A stretch of DNA of 64,000 bases, taken from assembly GCA_963682025.1 (NCBI GenBank), contig OY821518.1, positions 129,567,043 through 129,631,042 on the forward strand, given 5' to 3'. The translations under genes and the position numbers were made by a program. Positions 1 through 11,300 of the stretch are shown here, in pieces (positions within the stretch are counted from its first letter, which is position 1; every line of letters starts with the position of its first letter). The notes beneath the pieces were generated by a model that was not told the DNA's origin, ran no database searches, and worked only from the letters and a program-made list of their open reading frames with translations. This stretch comes from Cordilura impudica. Lineage: Eukaryota > Arthropoda > Insecta > Diptera > Scathophagidae.

Positions 1-1321
1 TTTTGTATTAAAGCACCTCCAATATATGTATCCATTTTAGTTTGCAAATTCAGTATATTTATAATTTATTACTTACAGCAAAAAATAATAGAAACAATTT
101 TATCAGTTATGCTTACGAAACTATATATGGCTGCAAAAGCAGTAGCCTGTGTAAAGAACAAGTTAGCGACATGTAACTGTTACGTAACGTGTCAGCCTTT
201 TTTTCACATGAAAAGTATTGGAACGTTCCGGTTACGTTCGGTAACTGTTTTAAATTATTTTCATGTAAAAAAAACAACTGACTCGTTACGGTTACGGTTA
301 GAAAACATTGACCTTTTATATGTATTATAATGCTATGAATGCATTTATCTTTATTTTATTTTATTTATATATTCTTTTTTTTGTATTGTATATTATTTTT
401 TTTTTATTATTATTACTATTTCATTTAATTATTTTTTTCTTTAAATAAATTAATACATAAAAATTTGTTTTTTAAATTATTGGTGAACTTTTACTCCTTT
501 TATTTACTGCCTTTATATTAACTGGTAGTGTCTGCTTGTCGACAAAATTTTGGATCGATTTTTAGCCCCTTTCGCGTGAGCCAATCGATCTGAAATTTTG
601 CATGCAGGCTCGTGGCAATGACAGAAATGATCTAACAAACTTTTTTAGTGATGCCAAAACAATGGAAACTTTTAAAATTTTCTACCAGAGTTCACAAAAA
701 AATGTACAAAGGGTTTGTTTTTATTATATTATTACCACAACGACCACAAAAACAACAAGTCCAGCTATGACAACAATGCAACATTTAGAATAACAACAGG
801 AACAATATGGAAACATCATGTTTTTCATTTTTTTTTTAATTTTTCATAGATTTACCTGGACCTGTTCCACCGATTTTAATGATTTTTGAAGCAGAAATCT
901 TCCCATGAATTTGGTGAATCATTCTCACTAAAAATTATCACCCTAGCTATCCTATTGAGGGCGTGATCGTGACAAGAACAACATAGAAAATTATATTTTT
1001 TCAAGACTTTTTTTAGTTCTTCATTCAAATCTCGGGCCCTAATCGACCGATTTGGACGATTTTAAATAGCAAACTTTTCAGGATGTTAGTGAATCATTTT
1101 TTATGCCAACGAGCACCCTAGCTGCCCGATTGATGCCGTCATCGTGATTTCCACAGACGGACAGACGGACAGACGGACAGACGGACATCGCTATATCAAC
1201 TCCGGTTGTTATAAGGATCACAAATATATATATTTTATGGGGTCCAAATTTTTTTTTCTAATTATTACAAACGGAATGACAAACTTATATATACCCTCTG
1301 CACACTGGAGTGGAGGGTATA
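1..1321 (-). mobile_element. HINE-B fragment, left end cut by the window
   Basis: Near-identical to 23046-24382, including the first bases (TTTTGTATTAAAGCACC). It ends in the family terminus TGGAGGGTATAA. Read on the minus strand it has the DINE-1-like core (GGACCCCATAAAATATA at about 1220-1250) and a GTCY/GACA run at 1155-1185. It differs from the other copy by a small indel near position 128. Confidence 0.85.
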
Positions 1322-1933
1322 ATAAAACAATTTCTCGTTTGATTAATGGTATTAAAAGTTAAATGACCGTTATAAATGCCAACACTGAACACACTCATTC
1401 GTTTTGACTAAATGCTACAAATTTCTTAAATACACTTTTTACTACACATGTTAGCAACTGTTACAACTACAGCGCCTATAGTTGCAGCGCAGCGAAGTAA
1501 TATCTTCAGTAATCTTGTTTTGTTTTGGTTCTTCATACGTGTATTTTTGCAAGAAAATGAAAGAAAATAGTAAATTGAAGAAAAAAACTTATTGCTTGTG
1601 TTGAAAAAAAAGTGTTATTGTTTATTAATTTAGGAAATAAACAAATAAAATTAGAGCGTAACAGAAAAAGATTTAAATTACAACAGACAGTAATATGTTA
1701 AACGATGACCTGTAAATAGGCGAAGGCATTTTTTGCAAAACAAAAAAAAATTTGATGAATTTGTTGCATGGAACACCCTCTTTTGATAAAGAAACTTATT
1801 TTCATTAAAAAAAAACGCGATAAAAAACAATGAATAATATGTTTAGCCTGTGATTATATGAAATTTATATTTCAATTTGCTATTAGAAAATAATTTTAAG
1901 AATTGTTGGTTTTATTTGTATTAAAGTGTGAAT
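1322..1933 (+). promoter_or_regulatory. Probable promoter and 5' UTR of WDR81
   Basis: This is the only stretch between the left HINE-B fragment and the start codon and it has no recognised repeat. A TCAGTA initiator-like site at 1507-1512 is followed at the +28 position by ATACGT (1535-1540), one mismatch from the fly DPE consensus. GC is locally higher at 1465-1500. The TSS assignment is inference; several short upstream ATGs precede the start codon. Confidence 0.3.
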
Positions 1934-4900
1934 ATGGATTCGGTTTGTTTGGAAATTGGCCTAAATTATCAACACGTAGCGGACACCTCTCAATACTTAC
2001 GCTATCAACTAATTTGTGATAAGCAGTGGTTGCAGATCTTAGAGAAAAGATGCAAAATTGCCCAATTTCCTTTATATCCCAAATTGGATAGAAGAGCTCA
2101 CCCTGAGGGAGAATTAGAACATCCTTGGTGTCGTGTTTTGCTACAGCTATATAAAAAACAACCTCACGTAAAAGTGTACCCTGTAAAGGGAGTTGTCCAT
2201 GTTGATAATGTATCGGAAGATTTGACTACATTGCCGTTGTCTTATTCTCAAGCAGTTTTTGAGGTTACTTCACTGAATTTTAAAAATTTGTGGGAAAATT
2301 ATTATAAGAATTGTACCGGAGCTCACTTAAAAGGTGAAAAGGATGGAAAGCATCCTCCAAAATTAGGTAGATCTCCTTCGGGCAGTGTGTTGCCTTATGA
2401 TGTTGTTTTAAAGGAGATTATACACCGAGTCTACAAGTGCCCAATAATACACTGCAAGCTAGATCGCTTAAGGGAAGACAGTGAGTATATTGTAGCAGAT
2501 GATGCTACAGCTGAATGTCATTCCAATATAATGCCGGCCTTAGTGGCCATAGAAACTTCGTCATATTTCGCTGTTTTCTTTTATCCTCCTTGTATATCTA
2601 CCTCTTTGTATGATTGCATCACTTTTAGCCCGGCCATATTGACGAAAAATTACAATAAATCTTTGTTTTTGGTTTATCAATTGCTGCAGCTTTATAAGTT
2701 CTTGCATGGCCAGGAATTGGTAATGGGAGAAGTTTCTCTGCAGGATATTTTATTAAATGAAAATATGTGGATATTGTTGTTACCCCATTTGGAAGCAAAT
2801 ATTTTACCCTTATTACCCGAAGAAGCTATAACCCACTCCCCTAGTGAGTGTACTGGCAATCAGGATTTAGAATTTGATCAAATGCCTTTGGATACTGATG
2901 ATTTGTCTGTGTCAAATCTGAAATTAGATTTAAAGTTTTCTTACGATTTGAAACAGGTCTCTTTAAGGGATTATTGTGACATGTGGTGCAGCGGATTATT
3001 AAGCAACTATGACTATTTAACCATTCTAAACAATGCTGCCGGACGATCCTTAAATCATCCCTCGTATCATCATATTATGCCTTGGGTATCTGATTTTTCC
3101 TCACGCAACGGTTCTAACTGGAGAGATTTATCCAAAAGTAAATATAGATTGAATAAAGGAGATTTACATCTCGATCTTATGTTTCAACATGCTGCCCAGC
3201 AGTCCCATAAAGAATTGGAAACAACTTTTTCGTCGACCACACAACAAATAGCCCATCATGTTTCAGATTTTCTTTCGGAAATCACATATTTTGTATATAC
3301 GGCTAGAAGAACACCACAGCACATCTTAAGGGATCATGTTAGGCCTATATGGGTGCCTGCCGAATATCCAGCATCCATTCAAAGACTTCAAGAATGGACA
3401 CCTGACGAATGCATACCCGAATTTTATTCAGATCCTATGATTTTCAAGTCTATACATGAGGATTTGCCTGATTTAGAGATTCCTTCATGGGCCTCATGTC
3501 CCGAAGATTTTGTATGTAAACATCGTGAAGCTCTCGAATCACAATATGTCAGTGAGAGACTCCACTATTGGATAGATTTGAATTTTGGTTATAAATTAAC
3601 AGGCAAAGCGGCAATTAAATCAAAAAATGTATGCCTTCCAATGGTAGATCAACATAAAAACTTAACACAAAGAGGAATCGTTCAAGTTTTTACGCATCCC
3701 CATCCTCCCAAGCGCATACAATCCATATGGTTCAATAAACAGGCACCCAGAATTCAAAATCTTTTACCGAAAACCTCAAAAAAGGTAGAAAAATCAACTA
3801 AACCTCGCCACACACATCTAAATAAGGAGTGCAAACGATTAGCTAAGAGTACAGATAATTTAAACAAGTCGTCAGAATCTCTTGATAACCTAGAATCTAC
3901 AATCTCAAAAACATCTCCTCGTTTATCTTTGAAAATACCCCCCAATCTAGAAGAACAATCAAAATCTTCCAATTTTTATAAATCCACCAATTTTATAGAA
4001 CTGCCGAAGGATTTTAATCCATGTTCCTTATTGCAGTCTTTGGAGACAACACAACAGTTCATAGGCAAAACATTTCCTCTGCAAGAACCTACAAAAAATG
4101 CTCAAGAAAAGATCTTTAACAGTGATTTGTTATTTGAGGATTATAGAGAAAATCATAGTTTTACTAACCAACTCTTTAATGAAGGATCTGCAACAAGCCT
4201 ATCGGTGGAGAAGCAAAAACCAAAATCTCTAATGGTTTATAAATCGTCCATACAGAATTGTAAGAAATATTGTTACCAACAGCATTTTCAAGAAAAAAGA
4301 ATACAGGACTTGCAAATATTAGGATGTCTTATAGTCGAATTGTTTGCTTTGCCCAAACTGCGACCCTTAATTGGCCATAATCTTTCACCCAAACTTGAGG
4401 AAAGATTGAAAGCTTGCCAAACTATTATATCGTTGCACAAACAGGAAATACCAAAATGTCTACGATCCATTACCACTCAACTGCTCAATTTAAATTCACC
4501 TAATTGCGATATAATCACCGAAAATGGTCTACCTCAGCCTTCGGCTCTTCAACTTTTAGAGCCAATTTATCAAAATTTACTTATACCCTTTCCCAGCAAT
4601 TATTATCCCGCCTATGCCTTAATAAGGTCTCTACAATCTTTTGACTTTGATTCAGTACTTTTGGAGTTGCATACCCATTTTCATTGTAATGGCTTAGATT
4701 GCAGTAACTATACCGAAATCGATCGTCTTCGTGTGATCTACGAACGTAAGATAGCCAAGTGTAAGGTAATGTCTTGCTGTGCTCATATAAGACGTCTGCT
4801 GGATCCTATAGGCTATGAGCAATTCCCTTCAATTGATATCTTATTACCTCATATTATCGATCTACTAACACAAGAACATACTTCGATTTTGGCTGCCTGG

Positions 4901-5387
4901 AATCTTTTTGATGCTGTGGCTCAGTCTTTGGGTCTGTCGCAAACACAAAAGCTTTTATTGCAACCTCTAATGAAATTGTACGATGTGGAGAGTTTTGAAC
5001 GTGGCATGATCAGCGTACGTAATCGTTCTTTAAACGATTCGATATCATCTACATCGGGACATCTACGCTTTTCAACCAGCAGTTCATTTAAGTCACGAAA
5101 ATCGGTTAAACTTTATCATCAAATATTTCTGTTACGTCTGATTGTACGCTTCGGTTTAAGGTGTTTTTTATCAAACTTTATTGCTCCGCTTATTGAGGCT
5201 GTTGGTGGTTACAAGGAACCCGAAGATGGTAATGGTTTACATTATCATAGTGCTGTTGTGGGTAGACGAACTAGTAAAAATCTCAGTTATGCTGCGAGTG
5301 CTGCTTGCAATGAAGAGGATTTGACATTAATGTCTCCTCAGAAGGTAGATGATTTAGAGGATAATACTTTGTCGATGGATATGGAGG
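1934..5387 (+). CDS. WDR81: WDR81 exon 1 (N-terminal region, BEACH domain, middle region)
   Basis: The open frame extends upstream to a GTG at 1928, but the first ATG in frame is at 1934 (MDSVCLEIG...), which I take as the start. It encodes about 1,151 residues. Residues about 100-290 (FSPAILTKN, HGQELVMGEVSLQDILLNEN) match the pre-BEACH part of WDR81, which looks like a degenerate kinase lobe. BEACH lies near 350-575. Residues 600-780 are Ser/Lys-rich and probably disordered. The donor is GAGG|GTAAGC at 5387/5388, phase 1. If intron 1 were retained, the frame would run only nine more residues to a stop at 5414-5416. Confidence 0.95.
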
Positions 5388-8300
5388 GTAAGCCTAAACC
5401 AGATTCGAATGTTTGAATGATTAAATCATAATTATTTATTTTCTCGTCTTTTTTCAAAAGCTTCCCATCTAAAACCCGACATAGAGGATGTTTTCAGTTT
5501 CGATGATGATGCCAACTCTGATCGTATATCCTCATCAGATCATATCTCCAACAAATCTCTAGACTCCTTTGATATGAGACCGAACACTGCTGAAGAAGCC
5601 AGAGAAGATGATGAATCTCATATAGACACCACCCCTGAAAAACTGGCAATATCAGAAATTATATATGGTTCAAAAATATCTAATAACTCATTTGAAGAAC
5701 CCGATAAGATCTCATTAAATAGCCAAAATGCTGGTGATTCACCAGTTAATCTCAATCAATTGGTGGGACCACGCTCACCAACGATAGCAATACCAGAAAG
5801 TGTTTTTCGCAGATCATACCAATTGAATACCATAGATTGTGATATTGGATCTCGCAAAAGTGTAGATTCATTTGAGATATTACAAAATGCAGCTGAAGAA
5901 GAACAAAAACACTTAAGAAGTGCAAGAAGAATGGAAAAAGACGATAAAGCAGAGGATTCAGTGGATGGCCAGGAATTAAAAACAAAAGATAATACAAAAG
6001 AGTTTAGCCGAGAGGCTAGTGATTCACTGCAAGCTTCAGTAATATCCAAAATGTCGGAGGAAAAGTCATTACAAAACAATTGTATATCCGAAATGAGTAG
6101 TAAGAGTTTGGTATGGCTGTCCCATCGCTTGGGACCAGTTTTAACTTCTAGATATATTACCAAAAATCTACTCAAAATGTTAACCCTGTGTTATGTCGGA
6201 CAAGAGAATCTCTTACCTGAAACGGGTCCCGTTGATGAAGGTCATCCTTTGAATTATTTCACAGTCTCTGATGCCCGGGTAGTCGGAGATCGTAGTGCTG
6301 TTCGTGTTCTGGAATGCTTAATGGCCATTGCGGCTCTATATGGCGAACAAGTAATTTTATTACAATATTTTCCTCATATAAGTGAGCTTATAGCATTGGG
6401 TATTAAACGTATAACGGGCAGTTTGGAAGGTGCTATTATCAGTACTCTACAATTGTTAAAATATTTAATACCTTGTCTAACAGATGCTACTATAATGGAA
6501 CATTTAAAGGTAAGTTGCTATTTTACATTTTACTAGTCGTTTGCTCGTCTTTTCCGTAATCAAACAAATTTACGCCATTTTGTGTGTTGTAAAATTACCA
6601 AGTAAATGTTTTATTTAAAAAAAAATTATAAATAGTTTGATTGGAATATTGTTTTAAAGTATACTATGATATTTTTACTTTTAAAGTGAAAGCATGTAAA
6701 TGCTGATCACTTCGATTTCGTTAGCTGAAACTAATAGTTGATCATCCGAAATGAATGGCGTCTTTTAATCTTTGTCTTTGGGACTTATTCACTGTAATGG
6801 CAAATGCCAAATTTAAGTGGGAATTGTAGTTGGTCTAGACCTACAATACGATACTCTATACCGTAAGTTTAGAGAAGATGTCTTATGCGCCAAAAATCAT
6901 TTTTTTTTTTTCGTAAAAAACAATTTTTGGAGACAAATCCTAGAAAAATGTGAGCCGAAATCAAAAATCTCGAAAGAGGGATTCATGCGCAGTCACGGAG
7001 TGATTTAAACCCCATTTCCCCTTATCCGATCGATCTGAAACTTGGTCGATAAACTTGCTGTGAAAAAAGATTAACTTTGACATAGTCACGCACAGTCACA
7101 GAGTGATTTAAACCCCATTTCCCCTCATCCGATCTATCTGAAACTTTGTCCATAGACTTATTGTGACCAAATATTAATTTTTAAATAGTCACGCACAGTC
7201 ACGGAGAGATTCAAAACTCATATGCATAAGGAAAGGAAGAATCTTAATAAAAACTTTGTTTTTATGGGTTAGATTATTTTGAGTAAAATTCATTAAAAGT
7301 TGCAACTAATACATACATAAAATAATACAATGCTATATGTGTGTTTATTAAATTTGTTATTGTGTTTGCAAAAATTGTATATGAAAAGTCCTGTGTTGAA
7401 TTTAAAAATAATTTTGGACATAGACCAATAACGCAATAGAATTTCATTATAATAATTGCCTATCACACGCCGTGGTTGAATTGTGAATTGCCTAAAATTA
7501 GCTTACCTTTAGGTGGCATACAAGGTGGTTCAAATACCTTTAGGCTCTTATATTTGTGTATTCAATGAAATAATGAAATGAATTTAATGAATTAAATATT
7601 AAAAAAATATTGAAAGAAATAAATTGAATTACAAAATAAAATTTCCTAGAATTTGCACTCGAATTTCAAGGGCAGGGCTCTCATAGTAATCGATAAATAC
7701 GTCGTCTAACAATTCTACATAAGTCTGCGAATTATTTTCTGAGGAAATTAATCATAACTTTAGCTGAAAGCTCCCCAAATTATAACACTATTTCTGTTTA
7801 TTTTAGAAGCTTTCAGCTTCTTGCCATATCATGAATAACTGTGCTCCTCTGCACCATCCTGATTTCTTTTTTTCACACTGGCATCTGATATCTTGAAAAG
7901 TTTAATTTAAGCATTTTACGAACTGATGTTTATGTAGGCTTTCATCGATTTTATCCATTTAATATTCGTATCTTTTGAGATCTTTCAAATGAAAGTATTG
8001 AATTACAAACTGTGACCCATTTTTCCATGCTTACAAATTCACTGAAACCATTTACTTTTGATGGCTCCAAAAACAAAACTAAACAACGTGGCGCACAGTG
8101 GGATCGCTTCATACATTTCTTGGCAAAAAATATAAGGAGAGCCCGTAGAACATTGAAATTGCCCAAAGCCTTTTATCAACTCAATTAAGAAAAATTTATA
8201 GTTTCATCAAAATTCACCACGCCATTCGCCCCCACAGCCCATATAACCCAAAAAAAATTGTTCGCCCCAAATTTTTATTTCTTTATCAAGAGTCATGAAA

Positions 8301-11300
8301 CTTGGCACAAGTCATCAGTGTTATGAAGTTGAGATATCTGGAGAGTTTCATGGAAATCGGCCACGCCCATCGTCCACAGCCCATATACCCGAAAATGAAT
8401 TTTTGTACCCGAATTTTTGTTTCTTCGTTAAAAGTCTTGTAACTTGACTTAAGTTATCAGTATTATGAAGTAAAGATGTTTGCGAAGTTTTACAGAAGTA
8501 TACCACGCGCACCGCCCATATAACCCAAAAAGTTTTTGATGTGTAAACATCTATACGCGCAGGGAGGTAAATTTCTATTTCACATAAAATCACAAAAACA
8601 ACGTACATGTGAGAGTCACATCTTACGCGTAAGATGATATATATTTTTACGTGTATGCAAATATAGATTTTTATTCATCTTCTATCATTTCTTTAACGAC
8701 ATCATCTAGTTCCAAAACATGTTTATGAGGTTGACGTCTTATGCTAGTAATGTAAGAATCTGACGATACAAGAAGGCGATGGAAAACATCAGTATTTGTT
8801 ACGACTCTGTTGCACTTTCTGGCTTCTTCTTATTCGAGCTTCTTCTGGTTCTTAAAACACATGGGCCTAAAAGTATTCACCATTTTATATCGTGTTTCTT
8901 TGAATTACTGAAATGGAATTTCGTGTTACTTTTTTTTATAAAATTTATAACTTTGTTCTACAGTATACAATATTATAAAAATTTTATTTATTAAATCAAA
9001 AGAATACACTGCCACCTTTAATTTTTTTGCAACCAGAACCAAGAAAACTAAAAACATTACATTTTTGAGTGCTATCACAAAAACCTGAATATTTTTTTAA
9101 ACTGTTATTGTTATCCAAGTATTTTTTTTTTTTCCAAATTAATGATGAAATACTATATTTTTCAAATATATTTACATCAAATAGATATGACAAAAAGAAA
9201 TTATTTACCCGGACCATTGAAATGCATGAAAATGTGTGGCAGAGTTTCGTTTAGGTGACTTTGCCGCGTTATTTTGGACAAAAAAGGGACCTGTAGAAAA
9301 AAAATTATGATGCATTTCTCTTAATTAAACAATTCTCTACAAAACTGCATCACTACATTTTTGATATTTTACACTCGAAAAACGGTATTTTTGTCAGCAA
9401 AACTGAAACTTAAAGCATGTCTTATAAGGCGGTCACAGTAATTTTTTTCAAATTACCACCTTTACGTCAGTTCGGGGTGTTCGGGGCTCGTACATCTAAA
9501 AATTCATGCAACACTTTATGAAAACAAATTTCGTAGTCAATTCATTCGTTGAATATGTAATAGATTCTTTTATTTTATGAAAATATTTATTTTTTTCATA
9601 AAATATAAAATAACTAGTTGATTGTGTGGCGCCTAGGCGCCCGTTTAAAAATTATGAATAAAATAAACAGTTTAAATTTAAATACACGAAAAATTTATAA
9701 TAAATTATATTTCTTTTAATATAGTAGTAAATTGAAAATTCTATTGTTACATATGTAAATGTGAAAAATGATTGTGTCTATAGAAATTATATACATAAGT
9801 ATCAAAACAGATAAGAAATATTTGGCAAAAAAGTTTTTCAATTTAGAATCTCTTGAAAAACTATATTTCGTGTGAAATATCGTTGGTCATTTAATAGTTT
9901 TCCTTGCTGTGGGTTCAATTGAATACGTATCTTAAGTTGGCTTGCAACTTTTGATCGTGACAAAGCCACATACAGTTGGCCGTGTGAAAATATCGCGGTC
10001 TCCAAATTAATGCCAACGTAATCAAATGACTGGCCTTGAGCCTTGTTTATGGTAATTGCGTATGCTGGAATTACTGGAAACTGGCGGCGTTTTAATATGA
10101 AAGGTAATGTGGTGTCGGTTGGGGCGAGATCAATCCTAGGAATTAGAATCAGTCAGTCTCTCAGTCAGTCAGTCAGTCAGTGAGTCAGGGATCAGCGTAA
10201 ATATATTTTAGATATTACCCGGCCTTCACACGTTAAATTTTTGGCTTTCAGGTTGTAATGCACTCATACTTTTTTCCTCTTTTTTACTAAACAATCATAC
10301 GTTTCAATTCTCTCTTTCAATTTTTCAATGGGACAGTTGCTTAACAATTTTTTGACTATTGTATGTATGATCAATTTGACTTGAACGTGGGAAGGCCGGG
10401 TAAAGTGAGGAGATTGGAGATTCCCGAAATTATTAAAATTTAATACAATGGAGTTCGCTTATAACGAACTCTGGTTGTAATAAATTTTTTTTTATAGCGA
10501 AGAATTTCTTCGGTCCCAAGAGTTTTAATCACATTTTTCATACAAATTGCTTGTCTTATAGCGAACAGTGGTTATATCAAACTTTTGACTTTAACAAACA
10601 ATTTTTTTTCCATTTCAGAATTTTCCTATATTATATATATTTAAAAAAAATAATTTTAATTTAATTTAATTTTAATACAAAACAAAAACTTCGATTTTTA
10701 AAAAAGTTGTATTTTCATAATGTTGGATTATTTATTTCATATCTACGTTATAGCGTAACATTTGAACAATCTTTGAAAAAATTTTCAACTAAAAATTTTA
10801 ATAAATAAGTCTGTGACAGGGGGCGTTGTTGTTTTGCGGTGAACATCATAACTCGTTACCGGATCATGTGAAATAAAAAATCGAAATGCGTTTCAAGGTG
10901 TCATGTTTCCTGAGGTAGTGACGAAGAGTTTTTTACAATTTTTTTTTTTTTTTGCAGCATTTTGAAGTGAAAAACGATTTTTGCTATACAATTTCGGGAA
11001 TTTGTTGTTAAACAATGGGGAAGAAAATGGAATTAAAAAATCTCTTCGTGGTTACCTGATGATTTATGTGTAGATATAGTGTCTAAAATTTCAAAAGAAT
11101 CGGTCAAGTAGATTTTGAGTTATGATGTTCACGGACTTCGAACATTTATTTGCGAGAAAATCGGTTTAAAGTTTTCTAAAAACTGATTTATGTACGAAAT
11201 CATACGTTGGACAACAACAAAATCCACATTGAAGATCTCTTTTTTCTCAAATATTTATCAAAAAATCATACTCTTTGGTAAGTGTTGGCCATCAGAGAAC

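Larger units (their letters stand above)
6510..9837. other. Intron 2, first part: old repeat debris
   Basis: No gene seen. Recognisable pieces: a HINE-C 3'-end relic at about 6818-6875; a 103-bp tandem repeat at 6985-7215; a scrap at about 7462-7560 also found near 51400-51475 (GTTGAATTGTGAATTGC); a 135-145-bp tandem repeat at 8200-8530; and a TGTAAACATC hairpin repeat at 8536-8635. The rest, including 8640-9837, shows nothing I recognise. Confidence 0.6.

Noticed and set aside
602..793. 63-residue frame identical at 602-793 and 23663-23854
   Set aside because: It is part of the duplicated HINE-B unit, and related copies at 19620 and 40150 lack the frame.
1928..1933. GTG at 1928 as WDR81 start
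   Set aside because: An ATG follows two codons later at 1934, and nuclear animal genes start at ATG.
5756..6175. 139-residue minus-strand frame in WDR81 exon 2
   Set aside because: Shadow of the coding exon on the opposite strand, with no similarity to any family.
10441..10620. GAGTTCGCTTATAACGAAC region as a pogo/Tigger end
   Set aside because: Only one end-like phrase with no matching second terminus or transposase; too weak to call.
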